From: Bradyrhizobium sp. Ash2021
GTDB lineage: Bacteria > Pseudomonadota > Alphaproteobacteria > Rhizobiales > Xanthobacteraceae
DNA: 64,000 bases
Direction: 5' to 3'
Assembly (NCBI RefSeq): GCF_031202265.1
Contig: NZ_CP100604.1
Span: 496,001-560,000 of the forward strand
Shown here piece by piece: positions 24,499-34,055 of the stretch. The notes beneath the pieces are model-generated. The model worked only from the letters and a program-made list of their open reading frames with translations, was not told the DNA's origin and searched no databases. Both the position numbers and the translations under genes were made by a program. Position 1 is the stretch's first letter, and the number at the start of each line of letters is the position of its first letter.

Positions 24499-26616
24499 TC
24501 ACACCTCGCTTTTGTCCGCCAGCCCCACCGCCCACAGTGCGAACGCATAGGCGATCGCGACTTCGTCGAGGCGATTGAAACGGCCCGACGCGCCGCCATG
24601 GCCGGCGCCCATGTTGGTGCGGAGCAGCACCGGGCCGCCGCCGGTCATGGTCGCGCGCAACCGTGCGATCCATTTGGCCGGCTCCCAGTAGGTGACGCGG
24701 GGATCGGTGAGCCCGCCCATCGCCAGAATCGCCGGGTAGTCCTTCGCCGCGACATTTTCGTAGGGCGAATAGGACAGGATGGTGCGAAAGTCCGCTTCGC
24801 TCTCGATCGGGTTGCCCCATTCCGGCCATTCCGGCGGCGTCAGCGGCAGGGTGTCGTCGAGCATGGTGTTGAGCACGTCGACGAACGGTACTTCGGCGAC
24901 GATGCCGGCGAATAATTCGCCGGCGCGGTTGGCGACCGCGCCCATCAGCATGCCGCCGGCGCTGCCGCCATGGCCGACGATGCGTTTTGCGGAAGTATAC
25001 TTCGCCTCGATCAGACCGCGCGCAGCCGCGGCAAAATCATCGAACGAGTTCGTCTTCTTCTCGCGCTTGCCGTCGAGATACCAGCCCCAGCCCTTGTCCG
25101 CTCCGCCTCTGATATGCGCGATCGCATAGACAAAGCCGCGATCGACCAGCGACAGCCGGTTGGCCGCGAACGACGCCGGCATCGCCATGCCATAGGAGCC
25201 GTAGCCATAGAGCAGCAGCGGCGCGCGGCCGTCGCGCACGAGGTCCTTGCGGTGCAGGATCGAGACCGGCACTTTCGCGCCGTCATGCGCGGTCGCCATG
25301 ATCCGCGTGGTGACGTAATCGGCCGGGTCGTGGCCCGAGGGAATCTCCTGCCGCTTGCGCAATACCCGCGTGCGCTTCGCCATGTCGTAGTCATAGACTT
25401 CCGACGGCGTCGTCATCGACGAGTACGAAAACCGCAAATTCGTGGTCTCGAATTCATAGCCGCCCATGGTGTCGAGCGAATAGGCCGCCTCGTCGAAGGC
25501 GATGGCATGCTCTTCGCCGGAATTGAGGTCGCGGATGATGATGGCGGGCAGCGCATTGGCGCGCTCCAGCCGCACCATATGGTCGGCGTAAAGCTCGACA
25601 TCGAGCAGATAGATGCCTTCGCGATAGGGGATCAAATCGCGCCAGTTGGCGCGATCCGGCGACGCCAGCGGCGCGGTGGCGACCTTGAAGTCGATCGCGC
25701 CATCGGCGTTGGTCAGGATGAACAATTGGTCGCCGCGGTCGTTGACCGCATATTGCACGCCTTCCTGGCGCACCGCGACCACGCGCGGCGGCGCCTCGGG
25801 ATTGGCGAGGTCGATCAACCGCTGCTCTGAGGTTTCATGGTCGCCGCCCGCGATCACGCAGAACCGGCCGCTGGAACTCTCATGCAGATGGGTGAACCAG
25901 CCGGAATCATGCTCCTCGTAAACCAGGACGTCGTCGGCCTGTTTGGTGCCCAGGCGATGACGCCAGACCTGCATCGGACGATGATTGTCGTCGAGCCTGA
26001 CGTAGAAGAAGCTCTTTGCGTCCGTGCTCCAGACCACGCCGCCGTCGGTCTCCTCGACGAGGTCGTCGAGGTCGGTGCCGGTCTCCCAGTCGCGCACGCG
26101 AATGGAAAAATATTCCGAGCCCTTGGTGTCGGCGCTCCAGGCATGCAGCCTGTGATCCGGCGAATGGCGCGCGCCGCCGAACTTGAAGTAGTCGTGGCTG
26201 ACCGCAAGCGCGTCGCCATCGAGCACGATTGTCGCCTCGCCGCCATCGCGTGGGCAGCGGCCGAACAGTTCGTGCTGCCCGCCCTCGCGGAACTTGCGCA
26301 AATAGGCGTAAGGGCCGTCGGGTGAGGGGACGCTGGAATCGTCCTCCTTGATCCGCCCGCGCATCTCCTTGACCAGCTTCTTCTGCAGCGATGCGGTGCG
26401 GCCGAGCAGGCTTTCGGTGTAGTCGTTTTCGGCTTCCAGATATTTTCTTATATCCGCGTCCAGGATCGAGGGGTCGCGCAGCACCTCCTGCCATCTGGCG
26501 TCCTTCAACCAGGCATAATCGTCCGTCACCGTGATCCCGTGGGTGGTGAAGGAATGCGGGCGGCGCGGGGCCACCGGCACGGGCTCTGAAGGCGTTTTGG
26601 CTGCTGCTTGGGTCAC
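24499..26616 (-). CDS. ptrB: Oligopeptidase B-like S9 family serine peptidase
   Basis: A 705-residue prolyl-oligopeptidase-family protein. An N-terminal seven-bladed propeller (~70-410) is followed by an alpha/beta-hydrolase domain with nucleophile Ser in GHGGSAGGMLMGAVANR, the Asp in GGLTDPRVTYWEPAKW and the His in MGAGHGGASGRF. It cleaves short peptides after basic residues and is cytoplasmic, with no signal peptide. Convergent with the dehydrogenase at 22996 and divergent from the MBOAT gene. Start at 26616. Confidence 0.9.
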   Translation of the reverse strand: MTQAAAKTPSEPVPVAPRRPHSFTTHGITVTDDYAWLKDARWQEVLRDPSILDADIRKYLEAENDYTESLLGRTASLQKKLVKEMRGRIKEDDSSVPSPDGPYAYLRKFREGGQHELFGRCPRDGGEATIVLDGDALAVSHDYFKFGGARHSPDHRLHAWSADTKGSEYFSIRVRDWETGTDLDDLVEETDGGVVWSTDAKSFFYVRLDDNHRPMQVWRHRLGTKQADDVLVYEEHDSGWFTHLHESSSGRFCVIAGGDHETSEQRLIDLANPEAPPRVVAVRQEGVQYAVNDRGDQLFILTNADGAIDFKVATAPLASPDRANWRDLIPYREGIYLLDVELYADHMVRLERANALPAIIIRDLNSGEEHAIAFDEAAYSLDTMGGYEFETTNLRFSYSSMTTPSEVYDYDMAKRTRVLRKRQEIPSGHDPADYVTTRIMATAHDGAKVPVSILHRKDLVRDGRAPLLLYGYGSYGMAMPASFAANRLSLVDRGFVYAIAHIRGGADKGWGWYLDGKREKKTNSFDDFAAAARGLIEAKYTSAKRIVGHGGSAGGMLMGAVANRAGELFAGIVAEVPFVDVLNTMLDDTLPLTPPEWPEWGNPIESEADFRTILSYSPYENVAAKDYPAILAMGGLTDPRVTYWEPAKWIARLRATMTGGGPVLLRTNMGAGHGGASGRFNRLDEVAIAYAFALWAVGLADKSEV

Positions 26617-26963
26617 TCAATCCTCGTTCTGATGCGCGTGAATCGAAAGGTGCGCGTGATACCTCGCCCCGCTTGCGGGGAGAGGTCGGCGCGAAGCGCC
26701 GGGTGAGGGGGACTCTCCACGAGTCGCGCTCGCGGAGAGTCCCCCTCACCATAGCCGATGCTTCGCATCGGCGTCCTTCGTTAACAACGGCGGCCGAGGC
26801 CGCCTATGCCCTCTCCCCGCAAGCGGGGCGAGGGAGAAGAGTCGGCTGTCGCTTATATCGGTTCGAATGCGCGGATTGCCAGATGTGCCACCTCGCCAAA
26901 CCGCAGGGTTGTTGGCCGCCGCGTTGTATGGTTAGGCTTTTGGGAACGCCAGAGAAAGGCCTG
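26617..26963. other. Intergenic region with a large palindromic repeat
   Basis: About 350 bases between divergent genes. Half of it is the repeat at 26662-26834. The last ~120 bases before 26964 presumably hold the MBOAT promoter, but no clear motif was seen. Confidence 0.5.
26662..26834. repeat. Palindromic repeat (CTCGCCCCGC...GCGGGG family), copy 1
   Basis: Outer arms CTCGCCCCGCTTGCGGGGAG and its inverse near 26810-26833 enclose inner stems GGGTGAGGGGGACTCTCC and GGAGAGTCCCCCTCACC. Related copies are at 31417 and 41917, with a half copy at 54564. Confidence 0.8.
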
Positions 26964-28400
26964 ATGCTCTTCAATTCCTATCCTTTTATCTTCCTGTTCC
27001 TGCCGGTCGTCCTGCTTGGCTATTTCGCGCTGGGCAGGCGTGGCAATCTCGCCCCCGTGATCTGGCTGGCGCTGGCGTCGCTGGCGTTCTACTCGTTCAG
27101 CAATTGGCAATTCGTGGCGCTGCTGGTCGGCTCGGTAGCGTTCAATTACGGCATCGGATATTTGCTGATCGCACGGAAGTTGCGGCCGCCGCTGCGCTTC
27201 GTGGTGCTCACGGCCGGGGTCGCCGGCGATTTGGTCGTGCTCGGCATCTTCAAATATGCCGGCTTTCTTGCCGCCAATTTCAACGCGCTGTTCTCGACCG
27301 GGATCACCCTCCACATCCTGCTGCCGGTCGGCATTTCCTTCTACACCTTTACGCAGATCGCGTTTCTGGTCGACGCCTACCGGGGTAACGTCGCGCGCTA
27401 TGCGCTGCCGCATTACGCGCTGTTCGTCACTTATTTCCCGCATTTGATCGCGGGACCGATTCTCCATCACAAGGATATGATCCCGCAATTCGAGCGCGCC
27501 GAGACCAAGCGCCCGGATGCGCATCTGATCCTGTGCGGCCTGATCATCTTCGCGATCGGCCTGTTCAAGAAGACCTGTCTCGCCGATGGCATCCAGCCGC
27601 TGGTCAGCCTCGCGTTCGGCCCGAACGCGCCGACCTTCGATCAGGCCTGGATCGGCGCGCTGGCCTACACCTTCCAGCTCTATTTCGATTTCTCCGGCTA
27701 TTCCGACATGGCGATCGGGATATCGCTGATGTTCGGCATCTTTCTGCCGCTGAATTTCAACTCGCCCTACAAGGCGCGAAACATCATCGATTTCTGGCGG
27801 CGCTGGCACATGACGCTGTCGCAGTTCCTGCGCGACTATCTCTACATACCGCTCGGCGGCAACCGGCACGGCCGCATCCTGCGCTACGTCAATCTGATGA
27901 TCACCATGCTGCTCGGCGGCCTCTGGCACGGCGCCGCCTGGACCTTTGTAGCGTGGGGTGCGCTGCACGGCGCCTATCTCTGCATCAATCACGCCTGGAA
28001 CAATTATGGTCCCGATGTAGCGCCGCGCTTCGTCCGTCTGGCCGATATCGCAGCGCTCATTCTGACATTCCTGTCCGTCGTCGTCGCCTGGGTGTTCTTC
28101 CGCGCCGACAGCATCGACACCGCGCTCTACGTGTTGTCGAAAATGGCCGATCCCACCCATATCGCGTTCGGCAAGGGCGAGATGGCCTATGCGTTGTTCG
28201 TTGCGATCTACGCCATGGTGGCCTGGTTCGCGTCCAACACGCAGGAGATCATGGGCTACGACCACGCCAACCGGACCGTGGCTGAGAAGCTGCGCGGATT
28301 GCGGCTGCGTCCGCTGTTCCTCTATGCCACCGCCGCGGTGCTTGCGTTCGGGATTCTCGGAATCCAGCAGCACAGCGAATTCATCTATTTCAGGTTCTGA
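26964..28400 (+). CDS. MBOAT-family O-acyltransferase (AlgI-like)
   Basis: A 478-residue multi-spanning membrane protein. It opens MLFNSYPFIFLFLPVVLLGY and carries the MBOAT hallmarks DFWRRWHMTLSQFLRDYLYI and the catalytic histidine in LLGGLWHGAAWTF. AlgI-type proteins pass acetyl groups across the membrane to a periplasmic partner that modifies a polysaccharide. ATG at 26964 with AAAGG upstream is chosen because it gives the canonical AlgI N-terminus. Its stop codon overlaps the next start by one base (TGATG), implying coupled translation with the gene at 28400. Confidence 0.9.
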   Translation: MLFNSYPFIFLFLPVVLLGYFALGRRGNLAPVIWLALASLAFYSFSNWQFVALLVGSVAFNYGIGYLLIARKLRPPLRFVVLTAGVAGDLVVLGIFKYAGFLAANFNALFSTGITLHILLPVGISFYTFTQIAFLVDAYRGNVARYALPHYALFVTYFPHLIAGPILHHKDMIPQFERAETKRPDAHLILCGLIIFAIGLFKKTCLADGIQPLVSLAFGPNAPTFDQAWIGALAYTFQLYFDFSGYSDMAIGISLMFGIFLPLNFNSPYKARNIIDFWRRWHMTLSQFLRDYLYIPLGGNRHGRILRYVNLMITMLLGGLWHGAAWTFVAWGALHGAYLCINHAWNNYGPDVAPRFVRLADIAALILTFLSVVVAWVFFRADSIDTALYVLSKMADPTHIAFGKGEMAYALFVAIYAMVAWFASNTQEIMGYDHANRTVAEKLRGLRLRPLFLYATAAVLAFGILGIQQHSEFIYFRF

Positions 28401-29509
28401 TGAGTGTAGCGCTGAAGAATCTGGTGCGGTTTCTCGGCGCCAGCGCCGCGTTCGTCCTGATGGCGGCGGCGCTGAATTTCGTCGTCGATCCCCTGCAATT
28501 GCTCCGGCCGGCGCGGCTGTTTCCGGCGATGTATTCGCCCGACAGCCGCATGCAGAATGCCGGCCTGATCCGAAGCCAGGATTTCGACACGGTGTTGATG
28601 GGGACTTCGCTGGCGCTGCACTTCCGGCAAAGCGATATCGACAAGGCGCTGGGCGTCCGCTCGCTCAAGCTGGTGATGAGCGGATCGACCTCGAAGGAGC
28701 AGAGCTTTGTGCTCGCCGCTGCACTTGAACGTCATCCCAAGAGGGTGATCTGGCAGATGGACGACTGGATTTTCCGCGATGCGCCGGATGTCGATTCAGA
28801 ATCCTATTTTCCCGCCGATCTCTACCGGCGAAACGCAAAGGGTATCGCGGGCTATCTGTTCAGCGGGGCCATGGCGCGGGAGTCGGCGTGGATCCTGGCG
28901 CGGTCGCTGCCGCCGCTGCGGCCGGTCGTGACGCGGCTGACCAACGGGGTGATGTTCAAGTTTCCAATCTCCGAAGTCGATGACATCAACGCGCTGCGGT
29001 CCGATTACGACGTCGCCGGGTTCTACAACGCGAAAAATTCGGAGGCCTCGTTCCAGCGCATCAGCGACCCCGTGCGCAGCAATTATCTCGCCGAAGGCTA
29101 TGTGTACCACGCCATGGTAGCGAATTTCGAGCGCGATGCGATCGGCCTGATCGAAAGCCATCCGGATGTGAAATTCGACATCTACTTCCCGCCCTATTCG
29201 ATCCTGCAATTCGTGGCGATGCGGGATGCGTCACCGGCAACGCTGAAGATCGTCTACGATTTCACCGCCTATGCCAGCCAGCGGCTGGCGCGGTGTTCCA
29301 ACGTCCGCTTGCACGATCTTCGCGAGGTGAAGGAGATCACCCATGATCTCGGCAATTATGGCGACGTGATCCACCATTCGCCGGCGATCGATCTGAAGGT
29401 GCTGTCGCTGCTTGCGAGAGGGCAATATGTTGTCGACCGCACAGCGCCGCTGGCGTCGCTGCAGCGGCTGAAAGAGCAGGTTGAGGCTTACAGGGTGGAA
29501 AAGCCGTAG
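28400..29509 (+). CDS. SGNH/AlgX-DltD-like partner of the MBOAT acyltransferase
   Basis: A 369-residue protein with an N-terminal membrane anchor (~9-28, LVRFLGASAAFVLMAAAL). Residues ~60-75 (FDTVLMGTSLALHF) fit the GDS/GTS nucleophile block of SGNH hydrolases and ~310-325 (LGNYGDVIHHSPAID) the Asp-His block. The serine and Asp/His would face the periplasm. MBOAT genes are commonly paired with such a protein, which receives acyl groups and transfers them to a glycan. The glycan here is unknown, and no polysaccharide biosynthesis genes are next to it. Confidence 0.7.
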   Translation: MSVALKNLVRFLGASAAFVLMAAALNFVVDPLQLLRPARLFPAMYSPDSRMQNAGLIRSQDFDTVLMGTSLALHFRQSDIDKALGVRSLKLVMSGSTSKEQSFVLAAALERHPKRVIWQMDDWIFRDAPDVDSESYFPADLYRRNAKGIAGYLFSGAMARESAWILARSLPPLRPVVTRLTNGVMFKFPISEVDDINALRSDYDVAGFYNAKNSEASFQRISDPVRSNYLAEGYVYHAMVANFERDAIGLIESHPDVKFDIYFPPYSILQFVAMRDASPATLKIVYDFTAYASQRLARCSNVRLHDLREVKEITHDLGNYGDVIHHSPAIDLKVLSLLARGQYVVDRTAPLASLQRLKEQVEAYRVEKP

Positions 29510-29518
29510 CAGTAGAGC

Positions 29519-29638
29519 CGTCATTGCGAGCGAAGCGAAGCAATCCATCTCGCGGCGTCAAGAAAGAATGGATTGCTTCGTCGCGGAGCCTGTCATCGGG
29601 CGCGCATTCGCGCGACCCGTTGGCTCCTCGCAATGACG
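29519..29638. repeat. REP-like palindrome (CGTCATTGCGAG family), copy 1
   Basis: Begins CGTCATTGCGAGCGAAGCGA and ends TCCTCGCAATGACG, with the inner pair GCAATCCAT/ATGGATTGC. It lies between convergent genes. Other copies are at 35335, 52273 and 52470, plus a 34-bp remnant at 37283. Confidence 0.85.
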
Positions 29639-29653
29639 AGAGGCGGATTCTTC

Positions 29654-31372
29654 CTATGAATTCCGCAACCGCGCGGAGGCGTTGCCGCCGAACATCGGGA
29701 TCCGGTTCACCGCGAGTACCACGGCGAAGGTGATGACCAGCATCGCAATGCCCAGCACCGAGATCGCGGCGAGATCGCCGCTTTCGTTGAGATCGTAGAT
29801 CAGCACGCTGAGCACCTTGGTCTGCGAGGTGAACAGCACGATCGCAGCCGACAGTTCGCGCATCACGCCGATGAAAATAAAGCACCAGGTCGCGATCACG
29901 CCGGTGCGCAGCAGGGGCGCCGTGATCTGCAGCAGCGACTGCAGCCGGGTCGCACCGAGAATGCGGCTGGCGTCTTCGAGTTCGGGGTGGATGGTCGCGA
30001 ACGCCGCCTGCAATTGCTGATAGGCCGACGGCAGATTGATGGTGAGAAACGCGATCAGCAGGATCCACAGCGTGCCGTACAGCACGAAGGGCGGCCGCGT
30101 GTAGCTTAGGAACAGCCCGACGCCGAGCACGATGCCGGGCACCGCCACCGGCGCGGTCGCGAGAAAGCCGAGCACGCGATAGCCTCCGATGACGCGGCGG
30201 GTCGTGACATAGGCGATGACGAGCGCGAGGATGGTGCCGACGGTTGCGGTCGAGGCGCCCAGGATCACCGTGTTCTTGAGCGCGAGCTGGGTCGACGACA
30301 ATTCGGTGAACACGAACACGATGTTATGCAGCGTCAGTGTGGAGGGCGTCACCAGCGTGGTGGCGTTCGGCGAAAACGCCGCATTGAGCAGCGCGAGATA
30401 GGGCAGGAACACGGGGTTGAGCAGCACGATGAGGCACAGCGCCAGCGCCGCCCAGCGCCAGCCCTTCAACTCGACCTTGCGCGGCGCGCCATATTTGCCG
30501 CCGACCACCGAATAGCCGCGGCGTCCCAGCAGGAATTTCTGGCCCTGCAGCAGCAATATCGTCAGCAGCAACAGCGGCACGGCGGCGGCGGCGGCGAGCT
30601 CCAGCTTTGGCGGATACTGGAACAGGCTCCAGATTTTCGTGGTCATGGTGTGGAAACCGGCGGGCAGCGCCAGGATCGCGGGCGATCCGAACAGCGTCAT
30701 GGCCTGCAGGAACGCGATCAGCGCGCCCGCGACCAGCGCGGGCAGCGCCAGGGGAATCGTGACGCGGCGCGCCGTGGTCCAGGCCTTGCCGCCGAGAATG
30801 GCGGAAGCATCCTCGAGTTCGCCCGGCATGTTGTCGAGCGCGTTGGCGACCAGCACGAACACGAACGGAAAGGTGTAGCAGGAAATCACGAAGATGATTC
30901 CGGTCATCGAATAGATGTCGAACAGATGCGCATCCGATTCGGCGCCGGTCATGAAACGATAAAGCTGGTTCAGCAGCCCGCTATTGGGCGCCGCCAGCAG
31001 TTCCCAGGCGACCGCGCCGAGAAACGGCGGCGTCACGAACGAGGCGGTCACCAGCGCGCGGATGAATTGACGCCCGGGCATGTCGGTGCGCGATACCAGC
31101 CATCCGATCGGGGCGGCGACGATGCAGCAGATGAAGGCGGACGTGGTGGCGATGATCGCCGTGGTCAACAGCGGATCGAGGAAATCCGGGTTTGTGAACA
31201 GGGTGACGAAGTTCTGCAGCGTTGGATGCCGCGCGCGGTCGGTGAAGGCATAGACCGCCAGCCACGACAGCGGCAGCACGATCAGCGCGATCAGCACGGC
31301 CGCAAACAGCCACAGCACCGGCCTGGTCCAGTCGATGCGCGGTTTGGGGGCGATGCTGGTGGTAAGGGTCAT
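29654..31372 (-). CDS. Fe3+-type ABC transporter, fused two-domain permease
   Basis: A 572-residue membrane protein made of two similar halves, each with about six hydrophobic segments and a coupling loop (DASAILGGKAWTTARRVTIP in the first half, DASRILGATRLQSLLQITAP in the second). This FbpB/SfuB-like fusion forms both transmembrane halves of a ferric-iron or related (phosphonate, thiamine) importer. It is the third gene of an operon with the ATPase at 32684 and binding protein at 31594, separated from the latter by 221 bp that hold a palindromic repeat. Confidence 0.88.
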   Translation of the reverse strand: MTLTTSIAPKPRIDWTRPVLWLFAAVLIALIVLPLSWLAVYAFTDRARHPTLQNFVTLFTNPDFLDPLLTTAIIATTSAFICCIVAAPIGWLVSRTDMPGRQFIRALVTASFVTPPFLGAVAWELLAAPNSGLLNQLYRFMTGAESDAHLFDIYSMTGIIFVISCYTFPFVFVLVANALDNMPGELEDASAILGGKAWTTARRVTIPLALPALVAGALIAFLQAMTLFGSPAILALPAGFHTMTTKIWSLFQYPPKLELAAAAAVPLLLLTILLLQGQKFLLGRRGYSVVGGKYGAPRKVELKGWRWAALALCLIVLLNPVFLPYLALLNAAFSPNATTLVTPSTLTLHNIVFVFTELSSTQLALKNTVILGASTATVGTILALVIAYVTTRRVIGGYRVLGFLATAPVAVPGIVLGVGLFLSYTRPPFVLYGTLWILLIAFLTINLPSAYQQLQAAFATIHPELEDASRILGATRLQSLLQITAPLLRTGVIATWCFIFIGVMRELSAAIVLFTSQTKVLSVLIYDLNESGDLAAISVLGIAMLVITFAVVLAVNRIPMFGGNASARLRNS

Positions 31373-31416
31373 GCGAAAATTCCTTGGTCGTCGTCGCTGC
31401 GCGGCGCGCTCTCAAG

Positions 31417-31566
31417 CTCCCTCGCCCCGCCCTTGCGGGGAGAGGGTTGGGGTGAGGGGCTCTCTCCGCGCATACGGTGAGTGATGAGTATGCGGAGGCT
31501 CCCCCTCACCCGGATCGCATCTCCGATGCGATCCGACCTCTCCCCGCACGCGGGGAGAGGTGAGAG
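31417..31566. repeat. Palindromic repeat (CTCGCCCCGC...GCGGGG family), copy 2
   Basis: CTCGCCCCGCCCTTGCGGGG at the left and CTCTCCCCGCACGCGGGGAG at the right enclose a GGGGTGAGGGGCTCTC / GGCTCCCCCTCACCC stem. It lies inside the ABC-transporter operon, between the binding-protein and permease genes, so it must be transcribed. Confidence 0.8.
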
Positions 31567-31593
31567 AAGATCGCGCACCATCGCGTTCATGCG

Positions 31594-32661
31594 CTACACC
31601 CGAAACAGCTTCGCATAGCGCGTCTTGATTTCTTCCGTCATCGCTTCCACACCGGCCGCGTCCTCCTTCATCAGCTTGATGTCGGAAAGCTTGCGGCGTC
31701 CGGGCTTCGACTGCACTTGTGCATGCGCCGAATACTGCGCCGTGTAGTCGGTAAAGAATTGCTGGGTTTCGCGGGTGTGCAGCCAGGCCTGGAACAGTCG
31801 TGCGGCATTGGGATGCGGCGCGGTCGCAAAGATGCCGGTCGGCCCCGATATCGTCGGCGCACCTTCGGTCGGATAGACCGGCTCGACGGGCTGGCCTGCT
31901 TCCTTGAACAGCACCACGCCATATTCGTTGCCGTCGGCCATCACCGCGCGCTCGCCGAGCGCGAGCTTTTTCGGCGGGTCGGTCGACGACTGCACCTGCA
32001 TCACGCGTTGCTTCGACAGCTTCTCCAGGTATTCCCATCCCAGTTCGCGCACGATCTGGAAGGTCGCGGTCATGATGGTGCCGCTGTAGGCGGGATGACC
32101 TTTTACCATCTTGCCGGCCCATTTCGGGTCGAGCAAATCCGCAAAGCTCCTGGGCGCGTCGTCGGGCTTCACCATGTTGGTGTTGTAGGCGATCGACGAC
32201 AAATAGATTCGCGACGTCGCGGACATGCCGTCGGGATCGCGAAACTGGGGGAGGAAATGCTGCGCGACCTCTTCGGGGACGAACGGCATCAGCCAGCCGT
32301 TCTTCTTCCAGGAGATAAAATGCGATGCGTCGGACGAGTTGATGATATCGGCGGCGTGGATGTTGCTATCGAATTCCTGGGCAACGCGCTGGAACAGCCG
32401 CTCGGAGCCGGAGCGCTCGATCTGCACGGAGATGCCGGGATAGGCCGCCTCGAACGCCTTGCCGAGCTTTTCGCCGACCGGAAGGTCCATCGACGAATAC
32501 AGGATCACCTTGGCTTCTTTCTTAGCGGCCTCGATCAGTTGCGGCGTGATCGCAACCGGCGGGGGCGGCTCGGCCCGAACCGGCGCCGCAAAGATGGTGC
32601 CAAGCGCAAGCGCGCCCGAACCCTTCAGGATGTCGCGTCTGGAAAGCTTTTTTCTTTTCAT
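31594..32661 (-). CDS. Fe3+-type ABC transporter, substrate-binding protein (Tat-exported)
   Basis: A 355-residue periplasmic protein. The N-terminus carries a twin-arginine signal (SRRDILKGSGALALGTIFA, cleavage after VRA at ~30). The mature part shows the type 2 ferric-binding fold pattern (KVILYSSMDLPVGEKLGKAF, then NIHAADIINSSDASHFISW and ASGSVAP-like loops are absent). Tat export suggests folding in the cytoplasm before transport. The cargo is not certain: the family also covers 2-aminoethylphosphonate and thiamine. Confidence 0.85.
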   Translation of the reverse strand: MKRKKLSRRDILKGSGALALGTIFAAPVRAEPPPPVAITPQLIEAAKKEAKVILYSSMDLPVGEKLGKAFEAAYPGISVQIERSGSERLFQRVAQEFDSNIHAADIINSSDASHFISWKKNGWLMPFVPEEVAQHFLPQFRDPDGMSATSRIYLSSIAYNTNMVKPDDAPRSFADLLDPKWAGKMVKGHPAYSGTIMTATFQIVRELGWEYLEKLSKQRVMQVQSSTDPPKKLALGERAVMADGNEYGVVLFKEAGQPVEPVYPTEGAPTISGPTGIFATAPHPNAARLFQAWLHTRETQQFFTDYTAQYSAHAQVQSKPGRRKLSDIKLMKEDAAGVEAMTEEIKTRYAKLFRV

Positions 32662-32683
32662 CCCGTCCTCGGTTCGTTTCTTG

Positions 32684-33754
32684 TTATCGGCTCAGCGCCC
32701 GACAGCGGTCGGGCGGCAAGGTCAGCCAGACCTCGCTGCCTTTGGCGACCGCGGTCTCGGTCGGTGTGGTGATGCGCAAGGCGGTGCCGTCGGCGGTTTC
32801 GACCATGTAGTCGCGCGCGGCGCCGAGATAGACCTGGCGCGTCACGGTGGCCTTGACCACGTTCTGCGGCGACGGCGGCGTCTGGGTCGAGAGCTGGACG
32901 TCATGCTGGCGGATTGCCACCGGCGCACTCTGGCCGGCGTTGAGTTTTGCGCCGACCACCTGCAGGGTCGCGCCCGCAAACGAAACGTGGTTTTCGTCCA
33001 AGGCGGTGCCCTTGATCACGTTGCTGGCGCCGATGAAGCGCGCGACGAATTCGGACTCGGGCCGGGCGTAGATGTCTTCGGGCGTGCCGAGCTGGTCGAT
33101 CCGGCCCGAATTCATCACCGCGATCAGGTCGGCCGTGGTCATCGCCTCCGACTGGTCGTGGGTGACGTAAACCGTGGTGTAGCGATATTCGTCATGCAGC
33201 CGGCGGATTTCGAACCGCATCTCTTCGCGCAAATTGGCGTCGAGATTGGACAGCGGCTCGTCGAGCAACAGCGTCTCCGGCTCGACGATCAGCGCGCGCG
33301 CCAGCGCCACGCGCTGTTGCTGCCCGCCGGACAGTTCGCCGGGATAGCGCTGCGCCAGCGCTTCAAGCTTGGTCGTGCCCAGAATGGCCGCGAGCTTCTT
33401 CGCAATCGTCTCGCGGCCCATCTTCCGCAGGCGCAGGCCGTAGACGATGTTTTCCGCGACCGTCATATGCGGCCACAGCGCGTAGCTCTGGAAGATCATC
33501 GACATGCTGCGCTGCTCGGGCGGCAGCGTGCGCGCTTTCGACGAGACCAGGCGGTCGCCGACCTTGATCTCGCCGTCGGAGGGTTCCAGAAAGCCCGCTA
33601 TCAGCCGCAGTGTCGTGGTCTTGCCGCAGCCGGATGGCCCGAGCAGGCAGACCAGTTGCCCATGATCGATCCGCAGCGAGACGTTATCGACCACCGCAAG
33701 CGATCCAAAGCGCTTGGTCAGGCCGCGCAAATCAACGGACGCCAATCCTGTCAC
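32684..33754 (-). CDS. Fe3+/polyamine-type ABC transporter, ATP-binding protein
   Basis: A 356-residue ATPase. Walker A is LLGPSGCGKTTTLRLIAG, the signature LSGGQQQRVALARALI, Walker B LLLDEPLSNLDANLRE and the switch histidine in VTHDQSEAM. After residue ~240 comes a TOBE-type regulatory domain (VAIRQHDVQL, then VTRQVYLGAARDYMVE). This is the FbpC/PotA layout. It is the first gene of the operon and is followed after 22 bp by the binding protein. Confidence 0.9.
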   Translation of the reverse strand: MTGLASVDLRGLTKRFGSLAVVDNVSLRIDHGQLVCLLGPSGCGKTTTLRLIAGFLEPSDGEIKVGDRLVSSKARTLPPEQRSMSMIFQSYALWPHMTVAENIVYGLRLRKMGRETIAKKLAAILGTTKLEALAQRYPGELSGGQQQRVALARALIVEPETLLLDEPLSNLDANLREEMRFEIRRLHDEYRYTTVYVTHDQSEAMTTADLIAVMNSGRIDQLGTPEDIYARPESEFVARFIGASNVIKGTALDENHVSFAGATLQVVGAKLNAGQSAPVAIRQHDVQLSTQTPPSPQNVVKATVTRQVYLGAARDYMVETADGTALRITTPTETAVAKGSEVWLTLPPDRCRALSR

Positions 33755-34055
33755 TCCCTATATTCGCGCATTCAATTTATTAAGAATACGCGCGCGCCGT
33801 TGCAGGCTGCCTTATTTATCGTCGGATCAATATAAGCACTAAAAGTGACGCGCCGAAAAGGCTTGCACGCCTAAAGTCTGAGCGTCGGCCTGCAATTCTC
33901 TCACATTGTGAGAGAACCCGTAGGATGGGTAGAGCGAAAGCGAAACCCATCATAATCATGGTGCAATTTGATGGGTTTCGCCATCGGGCCGGCCGAAGGC
34001 CGGACCCGTTGGCTCTACCCATCCTACGAACTACCAAAGACCAGGCAGGGAAATC
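33755..34055. other. Intergenic region between ABC operon and aminotransferase gene
   Basis: About 300 bases. It contains an AT-rich patch near 33765-33850 that could hold the ABC-operon promoter, and the palindromic repeat at 33919-34028. No gene is seen. Confidence 0.5.
33919..34028. repeat. Palindromic repeat (CGTAGGATGGGTAGAG family)
   Basis: Left arm CGTAGGATGGGTAGAGC and right arm GCTCTACCCATCCTACG are exact inverses, with an inner GCGAAACCCATCA / TGATGGGTTTCGC pair. The only copy in this window. Confidence 0.85.

Noticed and set aside
26853..28373. A 506-codon minus-strand open frame
   Set aside because: Antisense to the MBOAT gene, which has clear catalytic and membrane features.
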